NCBI RefSeq assembly: GCF_035609205.1
Contig: NZ_CP141184.1
Span: 6,190,501 to 6,254,500 of the forward strand
From: Hymenobacter sp. GOD-10R
GTDB lineage: Bacteria; Bacteroidota; Bacteroidia; Cytophagales; Hymenobacteraceae
Reading direction: 5' to 3'
DNA length: 64,000 nt
Shown here one piece after another: positions 1 through 8,896 of this stretch. The number at the start of each line of letters is the position of its first letter. The stretch's first letter is position 1. Below the pieces are notes generated by a model. That model worked only from the letters and a program-made list of their open reading frames with translations. It was not told the origin of the DNA and made no database searches. The translations under genes were made by a program, and so were the position numbers.

Positions 1-704
1 GCGGACCGGCGCTGCTGAAAGGGATGTCGCCGGAGGCTTCGCAAAAGGCTCTGGACTTCTTACAAAACTTTGGGGTCGATGTGATGCTCGACCGTCGCGT
101 GAAGTCGTACGATGGCTACACTGTGACGCTGAATACCGGCGAAACACTCATTACGCGCACGCTCATCTGGGCCGCCGGCGTGTCGGGCGCTCCTATTGAA
201 GGCATACGCAAGGAAAGCGTTTTGAAAGGCAACCGCTACCAAGTAGACGAACACAACCGCATTACAGGTTACAACAACATATTTGCCATCGGTGACATCG
301 CCGCTATGGTCACGCCCGACTACCCAGAAGGGCACCCAATGGTAGCACAGCCAGCTATTCAGCAAGGAAAGCTACTAGCCAAGAATATAGCTAACTTATT
401 ATACCAGCGCGGTTTAGAAAAATTCCACTATCACGACAAAGGCGCCATGGCGACTATTGGGCGCAACCACGCGGTAGCCGATGTGAAGCTTTTCAACAAG
501 GAGTTTCGCACCCAAGGCTTCTTTGCCTGGCTGATGTGGACATTTGTACACGTTATTTCGCTGGTCAGCTTCCGCAACCGCTTGGCCGTGTTTATCAGCT
601 GGACCTGGAGCTATTTCAACCTCGACAAAGGCTTACGTTTTATTATCGGCAACAAGCGCGAACCGATACCAGTGGAAGAAACCGCCCCAAAGGAACTGGT
701 GTAA
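1..704 (+). CDS. ndh: Type II NADH dehydrogenase, C-terminal part (cut by window edge)
   Basis: The reading frame is open from base 3 to the stop at 704, so about 233 residues of the C-terminal part are visible and the true start lies outside the window. The family is a single-subunit, membrane-associated flavoprotein that passes electrons from NADH to quinone without pumping protons. Visible signatures are GPALLKGMSPEAS just before the second Rossmann unit, LIWAAGV, and the FAD-binding IFAIGD motif about 90 residues after the internal Met at 24. A hydrophobic C-terminal stretch (FAWLMWTFVHVISLVSF) fits the amphipathic and transmembrane anchor of NDH-2 enzymes. It converges on the GH43 gene 34 bases downstream. 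Family assignment is firm. The exact subfamily (NDH-2 versus a related pyridine nucleotide oxidoreductase) is slightly less so because the N-terminus is missing. Confidence 0.88.
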   Translation, partial: GPALLKGMSPEASQKALDFLQNFGVDVMLDRRVKSYDGYTVTLNTGETLITRTLIWAAGVSGAPIEGIRKESVLKGNRYQVDEHNRITGYNNIFAIGDIAAMVTPDYPEGHPMVAQPAIQQGKLLAKNIANLLYQRGLEKFHYHDKGAMATIGRNHAVADVKLFNKEFRTQGFFAWLMWTFVHVISLVSFRNRLAVFISWTWSYFNLDKGLRFIIGNKREPIPVEETAPKELV

Positions 705-738
705 ACCTAGCTCCTTCGGAGGCTAAAGTTTCATCGGT

Positions 739-1740
739 TTACAGGATAGGTGCTGCTACCATTTCCACCGAAGGTGTGCCATTGTTAGGCACCACTTTCG
801 GCCAGCCGTTCTCATAAATTACCCGGTCGAGTAGCATCACGCGGCGGGAGTAACCTTGCTCATCGTTGATAGCATCGAAGGTGGGCTGAGCCGTATCGAT
901 AGCGTGATAGGCTATCCAATCTTGGCCGGCGGCATCGGTAACGATGGAGTTATGGCCCGGCGCCCGCCACTTGTCATTACCCTCCAGAATGATGCTGTGT
1001 GACTGTCCGGTGGCTTGCGCAAGCGTCTCGAACGGCCCCATTGCATTGCGCGACCTAGCTACCATCACACCGTAGTGGGCATCATCGCCGCAGCAATTAT
1101 TGCCGGAGTAGAACAAGTAATACCACCCATCGCGCAAGACGACCCAACTCCCTTCAATGAGCCGGTCGTAGTTATTCGGGTCGTCTTCCTGGATGGTTTG
1201 TACCAACTCAATTTCCTCAGTACCGGGTACAAATGACCTGCCATCGGGTGCTAGCTCCCGTACCCGCAGCGGTCCGAACCCGGAGCCCCAGTAGAGCAAC
1301 CGCTTACCGGTAGCTGGGTCGTCAAATGACATTGGGTCAATATTCAAGAAACCCTCGCCGCACTGAAACGGCTCGCCTACATCGACGAAAGGCCCAGCGG
1401 GCGAATCGGCAATAGCTAGGGCTAGGCACAAGCCTTCGTTGCTGTCGGGTTGGGCGGAGTAATAGAGATAGTAGCGGCCGTCGTGCTCACTCACATCGGG
1501 CGCCCAAATGCGTTGGGTGGAGCTAGCCCACGTTGGCTTTTCGGGTAATCCCTCTCCTAGCAGCTCCCAATTTACTAGGTCGGTAGAGCGCGCTATTTGC
1601 AGGTTGATGATGGTGCCACGATACTTGGTTTGGGTGCCGTAGGCATAATAAAAACCATCGGCGGCACGCAGCAGGGTTGGGTCTGGGAAGTCTTCGTTGA
1701 GAATGGGGTTTTGGTAGGAAGCAGGGGCGTTGTCGGGCAT
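739..1740 (-). CDS. Glycoside hydrolase family 43 (arabinosidase/xylosidase type)
   Basis: A 333-residue single-domain five-bladed beta-propeller glycosidase. The three acidic residues of the GH43 active site can be placed: Asp20 in DFPDPTLL (general base), Asp135 in NIDPMSF (pKa modulator) and Glu196 in LIEGSWVV (general acid). Repeated blade motifs such as DGRYYLYYS and DGWYYLFYSG are visible. GH43 enzymes mostly hydrolyse alpha-L-arabinofuranosyl or beta-xylosyl linkages in plant polysaccharides; the substrate cannot be fixed from sequence alone, though an endo-arabinanase-like fold is the nearest match I recognise. There is no signal peptide, so it is probably cytoplasmic and acts on imported oligosaccharides. 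It converges with ndh, and a repeat element separates it from the Tat-exported oxidoreductase upstream. Confidence 0.85.
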   Translation of the reverse strand: MPDNAPASYQNPILNEDFPDPTLLRAADGFYYAYGTQTKYRGTIINLQIARSTDLVNWELLGEGLPEKPTWASSTQRIWAPDVSEHDGRYYLYYSAQPDSNEGLCLALAIADSPAGPFVDVGEPFQCGEGFLNIDPMSFDDPATGKRLLYWGSGFGPLRVRELAPDGRSFVPGTEEIELVQTIQEDDPNNYDRLIEGSWVVLRDGWYYLFYSGNNCCGDDAHYGVMVARSRNAMGPFETLAQATGQSHSIILEGNDKWRAPGHNSIVTDAAGQDWIAYHAIDTAQPTFDAINDEQGYSRRVMLLDRVIYENGWPKVVPNNGTPSVEMVAAPIL

Positions 1741-1781
1741 GGGCTAGGGCGGTATGTTGGTAGTGAATCGTGTGGCACTAG

Positions 1782-1948
1782 AAGCTAGAACTAGTTCCCC
1801 TCTTTTTTTAAATTCTGCGCATCAAGCGGCGTGGGTTAGGGGTGGTCCAGCTAGAACTAGAAAACCAGAGCTGGCTTCTAGTATCGTTCAAACGATTGGA
1901 ACCACCCCTGGCCCCTCCTTAAACAAGGAGGGGAACTAGTTCTAGCTT
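1782..1948. repeat. MITE-like or REP-like palindromic element
   Basis: A 167-bp intergenic segment is bounded by perfect 21-bp inverted repeats: 1782-1802 matches the reverse complement of 1928-1948 (arm AAGCTAGAACTAGTTCCCCTC). Inside lies a second nested inverted pair (around GGGTTAGGGGTGGTCC near 1833-1850 against GGAACCACCCCTGGCCC near 1898-1914). A short hairpin, CCCCTCCTT-AAAC-AAGGAGGGG, sits at 1912-1933. No coding potential is visible. The nested palindromes resemble non-autonomous mobile elements or REP-type repeats, but no second copy is present in this window and no clear target-site duplication was found. Confidence 0.6.
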
Positions 1949-1987
1949 TTCTACAAAAGTACTTTGTACATAGTAAGCAGTTGACTC

Positions 1988-3331
1988 TTACTTCGATGCA
2001 ACGGGCGGCGAACCACGGAAGGCATCTTGCTTGGCTACGGCGGGCAGCTTTACGGGCTTGCCGTCCTTCGCCGATTGGTAAATGGCTTCCATGATGCGTT
2101 GATCCTGCAAGCCTTCTTCACCAGGGGTGTATGGGCGCTTGTTTTCTTTCACGCACTCCGAGAAGTGGTCCATTTCTAGGGCAAACTGGTTCTTCTCACC
2201 GATGTTTACGGCGGCTTTGTTTTCGGTGCCTTCTTCGTCGGCGTTGGCGCGCTCCAACTTCAGGCCGTGATACGTGAAGGCCGGGTCCATCTGAATCCAA
2301 CCGGTTTCGCTGTACACGCGGTAGCGCTTAGCATTGTAGCTGCCATAACCCGTGGCGCAGTTAGCCAATACGCCGCTCGGAAAGCGCAGCGTAAATGTCA
2401 CATTCTCCTCTACTTCTTTGAAGCGTGGGTCACCGGGCGTGCTGTAGATCTGGGCCGACACCTCGCTCGGCTCTTCACCTAGCAAGAAGCGCACGGTGTT
2501 CAGGCAATACAAACCGACATCGGGCAGGGAGCCGCCACCTGCTAGGGCTTTTTTCTGCCGCCACTGGTTCGGGTCGCCCTGGTTCTGACAGTTCATGGCC
2601 TCAATCATCTTGGTCTTGCCATACGCTTTGTTGCGCACCAGTTCCTGCACTTTGCGGTTCATGGGCTCGTACTGAATGCGGTAGGCAATCATGAGCTTCT
2701 TGCCGGCTTTCTCACACGCCTCAATCATCTTCTCGCACTCCTTCGCCGAAGTCGCCATCGGCTTTTCGCACAAGATATGCTTGCCCGCCTTGGCCCCGCG
2801 CACGGTGTACTCCATGTGCATGGAGTTGGGCAGCACGATGTAGATAACGTCTACCTCCTTGTTGTCCTTTAGCTTATCGTAGGTTTCGTAGCTGTAACAG
2901 TTGTCGGGTTTCACGCCGTATTGGCGAGCTATCTTCTGCATCTTATCAGGCGAGCCGCTCACCAGCGCCACTAGCTTCGACTTCTTACTTTGGGATAAGG
3001 CGGGTAGAATTTCTTCCAGCGTCAAGTGACCTAGCCCCACTACAGCGTAGCCCACGCGCTGATCGACTGGCTGCGGATTCGGAACGCCAGCACTTTTGGG
3101 TTCCGTCTTCGCATTGATTTCAGGTAGGTGCACGTCGGTTGGGCCGGAGCCTTGGGGCCATAAGCTAGCTGCTGCGTCGTCCGACTTAGCTTCGACTGTG
3201 CCGACGGTTCCGAGCAGGCCGCCGGCTACGCCGACCGCCAGGAGGCCGCGACCCGCCTGGTTGATAAATTGCCGCCGCGACGCATCGCACGATGCGTCCG
3301 TTTGGTTCGTAGCTTGTTGCTGTTCAAGCAT
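1988..3331 (-). CDS. Tat-exported Gfo/Idh/MocA family oxidoreductase
   Basis: A 447-residue NAD(P)-dependent sugar oxidoreductase resembling periplasmic glucose-fructose oxidoreductase. The N-terminus carries a twin-arginine signal (SRRQF at residues 18-22, then a hydrophobic Gly/Ala-rich stretch to about residue 47), so it is expected to be exported already folded with its cofactor. The Rossmann fold starts at about residue 95 (VVGLGHLT), and the family's catalytic EKP motif is at 189-191 (CEKPMATS). The substrate-binding alpha/beta domain follows from about residue 215. It lies upstream of, and on the same strand as, the GH43 gene, which suggests a shared carbohydrate role, although the palindromic element lies between them. 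The substrate is unknown. Confidence 0.85.
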   Translation of the reverse strand: MLEQQQATNQTDASCDASRRQFINQAGRGLLAVGVAGGLLGTVGTVEAKSDDAAASLWPQGSGPTDVHLPEINAKTEPKSAGVPNPQPVDQRVGYAVVGLGHLTLEEILPALSQSKKSKLVALVSGSPDKMQKIARQYGVKPDNCYSYETYDKLKDNKEVDVIYIVLPNSMHMEYTVRGAKAGKHILCEKPMATSAKECEKMIEACEKAGKKLMIAYRIQYEPMNRKVQELVRNKAYGKTKMIEAMNCQNQGDPNQWRQKKALAGGGSLPDVGLYCLNTVRFLLGEEPSEVSAQIYSTPGDPRFKEVEENVTFTLRFPSGVLANCATGYGSYNAKRYRVYSETGWIQMDPAFTYHGLKLERANADEEGTENKAAVNIGEKNQFALEMDHFSECVKENKRPYTPGEEGLQDQRIMEAIYQSAKDGKPVKLPAVAKQDAFRGSPPVASK

Positions 3332-3638
3332 GATTTCTCAGGTGTAATAGGGTGAGGGGGAAACTTAGGGAGTAATCGAGATTGCGCAGCTTTCTGCTGT
3401 TCACAGCCACCGCACTACTTCCTACGCTGATTCCTCTTTACGTAGGCCGTTCCCCCTCAGACCTACAAAACCTTGGCAGCAATTCATTCGCAGCCCGTAG
3501 CACCTAGCTACCCCCTGCCCCTTTCGTTGCTACTTAGTAGACGATAATTCCTTACTGTTGACTGATAATTGGTAACTGCTAACTGCACAATATGCGTAAG
3601 CGTAGCAGCTACACGCTTGCTTCAAACACGATCTGGGT
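3332..3638. other. Divergent intergenic region, no gene
   Basis: This 307-bp gap separates the divergent Gfo-like and pta genes and must hold promoters for both, but no convincing TTTG/TAnnTTTG pair was found. A small hairpin (AAGCGT...ACGCTT) lies around 3597-3618, just upstream of the pta start. Nothing else is recognised. Confidence 0.4.
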
Positions 3639-5732
3639 ATGACAAAAAGCATCTTTATTGCCACCGCCGAAGCCTATAGTGGCAAATCGGTTATTGCTTT
3701 AGGACTTGTAAATATGCTCTTGGGCAAAGCCCAGAAGATCGGGTACTTCAAGCCCATCATCAATGCCGCTCCGCAGGAGCAGACCGACGCGCATATCGAG
3801 ACCATCCGCAGCCACTTTCAGTTGCCGATTGCTTACGAGGACACTTACGCCTACACGCGCCCCGAGGCATTACGCCTCCTAGAAGCCGATAAGCAAGGCG
3901 AACTGATCGAAACGATCATTCGGAAGTACAAGCAGCTGGAAGACCACTACGACTTTATGGTGGTGGAAGGCAGCGACTTTGTCGGCCAAGGCACGGCCTA
4001 CGAGTTCGACTCCAACATCTCTATTGCCAAAAACCTAGGTACGCCGGTGCTGCTCATCATTTCGGGCACGGGCAAAACTACGGCACAAGTAGTAAGCGCT
4101 TTGCTCACCGCCCTGCGCAGCTTCGAAGCCCGCGAGGTGCAGGTCTTGGCCGCCGTCGCAAACAAAATCAATCCGGAGCAAGTCGATGACGTGTGGCAAC
4201 TCCTGCGCGCCCAGCTACCCGAGGATATTATCCTGGCCGTGATTCCGGAGGACAAGAACTTGCTCAACCCGACCATGAAGGAGATTCATGAGCAGCTCGG
4301 GGGCACGTTGCTGTTCGGCAAGGAGCTACTGAGCAACCAAGTTGACAACTTCGTGACCGGCGCCATGCAGGTACCTAAGTTCCTGAACTACCTAAAGGAG
4401 AATGTACTGATTGTGACGCCTGGCGACCGGGGCGACATTATTATTTGTGCTTTGCAGGCCAACTTATCGGCGAGCTACCCCAAGGTAGCCGGCATTGTGC
4501 TCTCCGCCGACCTGGTGCCCGAAGAGCCAATTATGCGCTTGCTTGAGGGTTCGCAAACCCTGCTACCGATTATTGCCGTCAAGACGGGTACATTCCAGAC
4601 GTCGGCGCAGCTGTGGGCGACCCAGTCGCGCATCACGCCCGACAACCGCAAGAAGATCGATCTAGCTATTCAGACCTTCGAACGCTACGTGGATGTGCAA
4701 GCCCTGGATCAGCGCATTGCAGCGTTCCAGTCGGCGGGCATCACTCCGCACATGTTCCAGTACCGGCTGTTGCAGTGGGCCAAGCGTCAGCGCCGCCATA
4801 TCGTGCTGCCCGAAGGCAACGACGACCGGATTCTGCGGGCCGCCGCACGCTTGCTCAACCAAGATATTGTTGACCTGACCATCTTAGGTAACCCCGAGGA
4901 AATTACGGCGTCGTTCAAAAGGCTAGGTCTGGAGGTCAGCAACGAGCATCTGCATTTAGTTGACCCCGCCACCTCCGATTACTACGAGGAGTACGCCCAG
5001 ACCTTCTATGAGCTGCGCAAAGCCAAGGGCGTCAACATGGATATGGCGTACGATATGCTACGTGACGTGTCCTATTTCGGCTCGATGATGGTGTACAAAG
5101 GCCACGCCGACGGCATGGTGTCGGGGGCGGTGCACACGACGCAGCACACCATTCGGCCAGCCTTGCAGTTCATCAAAACCAAGCCGGGCGTGTCGGTGGT
5201 GTCATCAGTGTTCTTCATGTGCCTGCCCGACCGTGTGGCCGTGTTCGGCGACTGTGCCGTGAACCCTAATCCCACTGCTGAGCAACTGGCCGAAATTGCC
5301 ATATCCTCGGCCGAGAGCAGCCTGCGCTTCGGCATCGAACCTAGGTTGGCTATGCTCTCTTATTCCTCCGGCACGTCGGGCGAAGGCGCCGACGTGGATA
5401 AGGTGCGCAAAGCCACTCAGCTCGTGAAGGAAAAGCGCCCCGACCTGAAAGTGGAAGGCCCTATCCAGTACGACGCCGCCGTGGATCCTATCGTCGGCAA
5501 GCAGAAGCTGCCCAACTCGGAAGTAGCCGGCCAAGCGAGCGTCCTGATCTTTCCGGACTTGAACACCGGTAACAATACATACAAAGCCGTGCAGCGTGAA
5601 ACCGGCGCTCTTGCCATCGGCCCGGTTTTGCAGGGCTTGAACAAGCCCGTGAACGACCTCAGCCGCGGCTGTACCGTGGATGACGTATTCAACACGGTGA
5701 TTATTACGGCTATTCAAAGCCAGAACGAGTAA
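3639..5732 (+). CDS. pta: Phosphate acetyltransferase, long three-domain form
   Basis: A 697-residue enzyme that interconverts acetyl-CoA and acetyl phosphate; with AckA it forms the acetate overflow and assimilation route in the cytoplasm. The N-terminal domain is a BioD-like P-loop domain (AEAYSGKS, residues 10-17), followed by a DRTGG regulatory domain at roughly 215-330 and the catalytic PTA/PTB domain from about 370 to the end (including SYSSGTSGEGADVDKV). Length and domain order match the long enterobacterial-type Pta rather than the short form. It starts with ATG at 3639. The DUF808 membrane gene and ackA follow on the same strand, so all three may form one transcription unit, although the gap before ackA is 265 bp. 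Confidence 0.95.
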   Translation: MTKSIFIATAEAYSGKSVIALGLVNMLLGKAQKIGYFKPIINAAPQEQTDAHIETIRSHFQLPIAYEDTYAYTRPEALRLLEADKQGELIETIIRKYKQLEDHYDFMVVEGSDFVGQGTAYEFDSNISIAKNLGTPVLLIISGTGKTTAQVVSALLTALRSFEAREVQVLAAVANKINPEQVDDVWQLLRAQLPEDIILAVIPEDKNLLNPTMKEIHEQLGGTLLFGKELLSNQVDNFVTGAMQVPKFLNYLKENVLIVTPGDRGDIIICALQANLSASYPKVAGIVLSADLVPEEPIMRLLEGSQTLLPIIAVKTGTFQTSAQLWATQSRITPDNRKKIDLAIQTFERYVDVQALDQRIAAFQSAGITPHMFQYRLLQWAKRQRRHIVLPEGNDDRILRAAARLLNQDIVDLTILGNPEEITASFKRLGLEVSNEHLHLVDPATSDYYEEYAQTFYELRKAKGVNMDMAYDMLRDVSYFGSMMVYKGHADGMVSGAVHTTQHTIRPALQFIKTKPGVSVVSSVFFMCLPDRVAVFGDCAVNPNPTAEQLAEIAISSAESSLRFGIEPRLAMLSYSSGTSGEGADVDKVRKATQLVKEKRPDLKVEGPIQYDAAVDPIVGKQKLPNSEVAGQASVLIFPDLNTGNNTYKAVQRETGALAIGPVLQGLNKPVNDLSRGCTVDDVFNTVIITAIQSQNE

Positions 5733-5870
5733 AGAGCAGTGCCTTGGGCCGTGGCCGTACGCGTATGGCGTGCACCTAGCTACACCGTGCCCAATACTGC
5801 TATAACTTGCCGTCTGGTAACACCTCAATCAAGCTCCACGCTTCTTAAACGTAACCCGAGCAGCCCACTT

Positions 5871-6809
5871 ATGCCTTCCGGATTTCTTGCCCTACTAGAT
5901 GATATATCGGCTTTGGTAAAAGCCAGCGCTGCCAGTTTGGATGACATACCCGCTCAGATAGCCAAGACGACCGGAAAAGTATCCGGTATTGTGATTGATG
6001 ACACGGCCGTTACCCCCAAATACGTCGTGGGCCTCGATCCGTCCCGGGAGCTTTCTATCATCTACCAGATTGCTAAAAGGTCGCTAATCAATAAGCTACT
6101 TATCCTAAGTCCAGCGGCCTTGCTGCTAGGCTATTTTGCGCCGTGGGCCATCACGCCCATTTTGATGGTAGGCGGCGCTTACTTGTGCTACGAAGGCTAC
6201 GAGAAGGTGCATTCTATGTTTAGCAAGCACCACGAAGCTGACTCTGAAAGCGAGCAAATGAAAGAAATCACGCCGAAGGAGCTAGAGAAAGAACGGGTTA
6301 CTAGCGCCGTCCGAACAGATATCATCCTGTCGTCGGAAATCATGGCTATTGCTTACAGCCAAGTAACCGGTCAACCGATCGTCAATCAAATTCTGGTGAT
6401 GCTGGCGGTAGCCGTTTTTATTACGGTAGGCGTGTATGGTTTTGTGGGCTTGATTGTCAAAATGGATGACATTGGCGTGCACCTAGCCCGGGGCAACTAC
6501 AATTCTTTTATACAAAATATAGGACGTGGCATGGTAAAGTTTATGCCACGCTTCCTGCTGATTCTAGGTTATGTAGGCACCGCAGCCATGCTCTGGGTGG
6601 GCGCCGAAATTATTGCCCACGGCATTCCGTTCACCAGCCATTTACTGCACGAGTTAGAGCACGCCTTAGCCAGCGTGCCGGCCATAGCCTGGTTTGCCAA
6701 GGCGCTTGCCTGTGGCATTTCCGGCATCCTCCTGGGCTTTCTTATTGATAAAATCGTGAAAGTGGTGCAAAAGGTATTCTTCAATAAAAATGAGGCACAC
6801 ACCGCGTAA
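5871..6809 (+). CDS. DUF808 (YedI-like) inner membrane protein
   Basis: A 312-residue integral membrane protein of the DUF808/YedI family, of unknown function. The start is placed at ATG 5871 because MPSGFLALLDDI is the conserved N-terminus of this family; the frame is open upstream to 5739, but that extension has no family character. A soluble segment of about 75 residues contains IDDTAVTPKYV. Membrane segments follow at about LLILSPAALLLGYF, QILVMLAVAVFITVGV, FLLILGYVGTAAMLWV and a final Gly-rich helix near the C-terminus. A charged loop with several Glu/Lys residues lies between the second and third. It sits between pta and ackA, which is an unusual place for this family and hints at a link with acetate flux, but that is only positional inference. 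Confidence 0.82.
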   Translation: MPSGFLALLDDISALVKASAASLDDIPAQIAKTTGKVSGIVIDDTAVTPKYVVGLDPSRELSIIYQIAKRSLINKLLILSPAALLLGYFAPWAITPILMVGGAYLCYEGYEKVHSMFSKHHEADSESEQMKEITPKELEKERVTSAVRTDIILSSEIMAIAYSQVTGQPIVNQILVMLAVAVFITVGVYGFVGLIVKMDDIGVHLARGNYNSFIQNIGRGMVKFMPRFLLILGYVGTAAMLWVGAEIIAHGIPFTSHLLHELEHALASVPAIAWFAKALACGISGILLGFLIDKIVKVVQKVFFNKNEAHTA

Positions 6810-7074
6810 AGGCAAGGCTAGCACCCTGTCTTTGTCTTAAAACGGGTGCATAACATAGGCAGATGTAGCGGTTGCTTCCAGTACGTCAGACGCCTACTTT
6901 ACCGTCACCGTTCGCAGCCCTTTAAGCGAAGCGTCTTGTTTCGCCACGAGCACCTAGGTCTGCGTATGAAGTTCTTTTCGCTGCTGCCCAATTTCGCAGC
7001 TGTTTAGCCATTTATTTTTCTGCGTCGCCAAAGCGCCAACCTCCAGCGGAGGAACTGGGGTAAGGCCTACCACT

Positions 7075-8289
7075 ATGAACATCTTCGTCGTCAACTCCGG
7101 TAGTAGCTCCCTTAAATACCAGCTTTTCCGCCTACCCGCCGAGCAGCCCGTTTGTAGCGGCTTGGTGGAGCGCATTGGGCTGGAAAACAGCGTTATTACA
7201 CACAAGGTCTTTACCGGAGAGCAGGAACAGGTGACGCAATTCACCCTCGATTTGCCTGATCACGAAGCTAGCTTGCGCGAAGCAGTTAGTTTGCTGACTA
7301 CCCCAGAAATTGGCGTCCTCCGCGACCCGAACGAAGTGGAAGTGGTGGGACACCGGGTGGTGCACGGCGGCGAGCGGTTTGCGGCTACCACCATCATTAC
7401 GCCCGACGTCAAGCAGGATATCAAGCGCCTGTTTCCGTTAGCGCCGCTGCACAATCCGGCCAACTACCTAGGTATCGAAGTGGCCGAAAAGATCTTTCCG
7501 CGGGCCAAGCAAGTGGCCGTATTCGACACGGCTTTCCACCAAACGATGCCCGAGCGGGCGTTTCGGTATGCCCTACCGAACTCTCTGTACACGGAGCAAG
7601 GCATTCGCGTGTACGGCTTCCACGGCACCAGCCACAAGTATGTAGCCGAGCAGGCTGCCAACTACCTAGGGAACCCAGCCGCTAAACTCATCACCATTCA
7701 CCTAGGCAATGGCTGTAGCATGGCGGCCGTGGATGGCGGCAAAGTCATTGATACGAGCATGGGCTTTGGCCCGCTGAGTGGCCTGGTGATGGGGACGCGC
7801 TCCGGCGACCTAGACCCATCCGTCGTGTTTCATTTGGTCAGCCAGCTGGGCTACGACGTCGAGCAGGTGAGCAACTTGCTCAACAAGCGCAGCGGCATGC
7901 TCGGCCTCACCGGCGCCAGCGACATGCGTGACATCACGAAAGCCTTGAACGAAGGCGACCCGCACGCTGAGCTAGCCTACGACCTTTACACCTACCGAAT
8001 CAAGAAGTACATCGGCGCCTATGCCGCGGCGCTCAACGGCCTCGATGCCGTGATATTTACGGCTGGCGTGGGCGAGAATGACGCTTTGGTGCGTGCCCGC
8101 ACCTGCCAGCACTTAGATTACCTAGGTATTCAGCTTGACGAAGCGAAGAACCAAGTACGGACCAAGGAACTACGGGAAATCAACACGCCCGAGTCTCGGG
8201 TAAAGATTCTGGTTATCCCTACGAACGAGGAGCTGGAAATTGCTAGGCAGTGTCGCGACCTATTGGCCAGCGCGCCAGATCGCGCCTAA
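7075..8289 (+). CDS. ackA: Acetate kinase
   Basis: A 404-residue ASKHA-fold kinase that converts acetyl phosphate and ADP to acetate and ATP. The N-terminal phosphate-binding motif NSGSSSLKYQLF is intact. The VFDTAFHQTMP and GFHGTSHKYV segments, and the HLGNGCSMAAVDGGKVIDTS block that forms the adenosine pocket, are all present. The length is normal for the family. A GGAGG sequence around 7046-7052 lies about 25 bases before the ATG, too far to be a normal ribosome binding site. It is downstream of pta and the DUF808 gene, completing the acetate module. Confidence 0.96.
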   Translation: MNIFVVNSGSSSLKYQLFRLPAEQPVCSGLVERIGLENSVITHKVFTGEQEQVTQFTLDLPDHEASLREAVSLLTTPEIGVLRDPNEVEVVGHRVVHGGERFAATTIITPDVKQDIKRLFPLAPLHNPANYLGIEVAEKIFPRAKQVAVFDTAFHQTMPERAFRYALPNSLYTEQGIRVYGFHGTSHKYVAEQAANYLGNPAAKLITIHLGNGCSMAAVDGGKVIDTSMGFGPLSGLVMGTRSGDLDPSVVFHLVSQLGYDVEQVSNLLNKRSGMLGLTGASDMRDITKALNEGDPHAELAYDLYTYRIKKYIGAYAAALNGLDAVIFTAGVGENDALVRARTCQHLDYLGIQLDEAKNQVRTKELREINTPESRVKILVIPTNEELEIARQCRDLLASAPDRA

Positions 8290-8297
8290 CGCCAGCT

Positions 8298-8705
8298 TTA
8301 GGTCGAGTGTACATTCTGCTGCTGAAGCCACACGTAGGCGGAGGCTAAATCATCGAAGGTGGCCACTCTTGGTCGCTCGATGCGCACCACCGTGGCTTCA
8401 GTTTCTTGGCGGGCATCGAAGACACGCGTGTACACCCAAGCAATAAATTGCAACCCAGCTTGGCGCATCTCTTCCAGCCACCATAAGGTCCACTCCGTAA
8501 GCTCCACGTTCGTACGGGTAACGTTCGAGTTATCGTTCAGAATTTTAGGGCACGGATGTGCCCGGATGGTTTCTAGCATAAGCAGGCACGTAGCCCGCGA
8601 ATCTTCCTTTGTATACTCCCCTTTCCAATCCACATATAGCCACTGGTTGGCCGCATCGAACCCAATATAGAGGTTGCTTTGGTCGATGATAGATGTCAAT
8701 TCCAT
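8298..8705 (-). CDS. STAS/SpoIIAA-like domain protein
   Basis: A 135-residue soluble protein. The start is taken as ATG 8705; the same frame opens six codons earlier at a TTG (8723). The pattern of a short beta strand with YIGFDAANQWLYVDWKG, then a helix with conserved acidic and Leu residues, then ILNDNSNVT, resembles the STAS/SpoIIAA-like proteins common in Bacteroidota. In that family the asparagine or serine region after the third strand corresponds to the anti-sigma phosphorylation loop; whether it is phosphorylated here is unknown. It converges with ackA, 8 bases from its stop. No partner kinase or sigma factor is adjacent. The call is moderate and rests on fold pattern only. Confidence 0.55.
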   Translation of the reverse strand: MELTSIIDQSNLYIGFDAANQWLYVDWKGEYTKEDSRATCLLMLETIRAHPCPKILNDNSNVTRTNVELTEWTLWWLEEMRQAGLQFIAWVYTRVFDARQETEATVVRIERPRVATFDDLASAYVWLQQQNVHST

Positions 8706-8825
8706 AGAGGCAAAACGACTCAACCGTAGAAATATTTTAAATACACAAATACTAGCCGTATTAGCTGACTAGAGTGATAAGGCCTACCCTCCATTTGAGT
8801 CGCTACTTCAGCTGATCTATTCACT

Positions 8826-8865
8826 AAAAAAGGAAGAATGGCACTCGACCAATTCTTCCTTTTTT
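8826..8865 (-). terminator. Terminator of the cupin gene
   Basis: A perfect 14-bp stem (8826-8839 with 8852-8865, AAAAAAGGAAGAAT arm) gives a U-rich tail on the minus strand, just downstream of the cupin gene ending at 8897. The A/T symmetry means it could also work in the other direction. Confidence 0.75.
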
Positions 8866-8896
8866 CCAACTTCTATAAAAATTCACAGCTTTAACT

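Noticed and set aside
5205-5828. Open frame of 207 codons on the minus strand inside pta
   Set aside because: It lies fully opposite a confidently coding gene, has no family sequence, and reads like a reverse-complement shadow.
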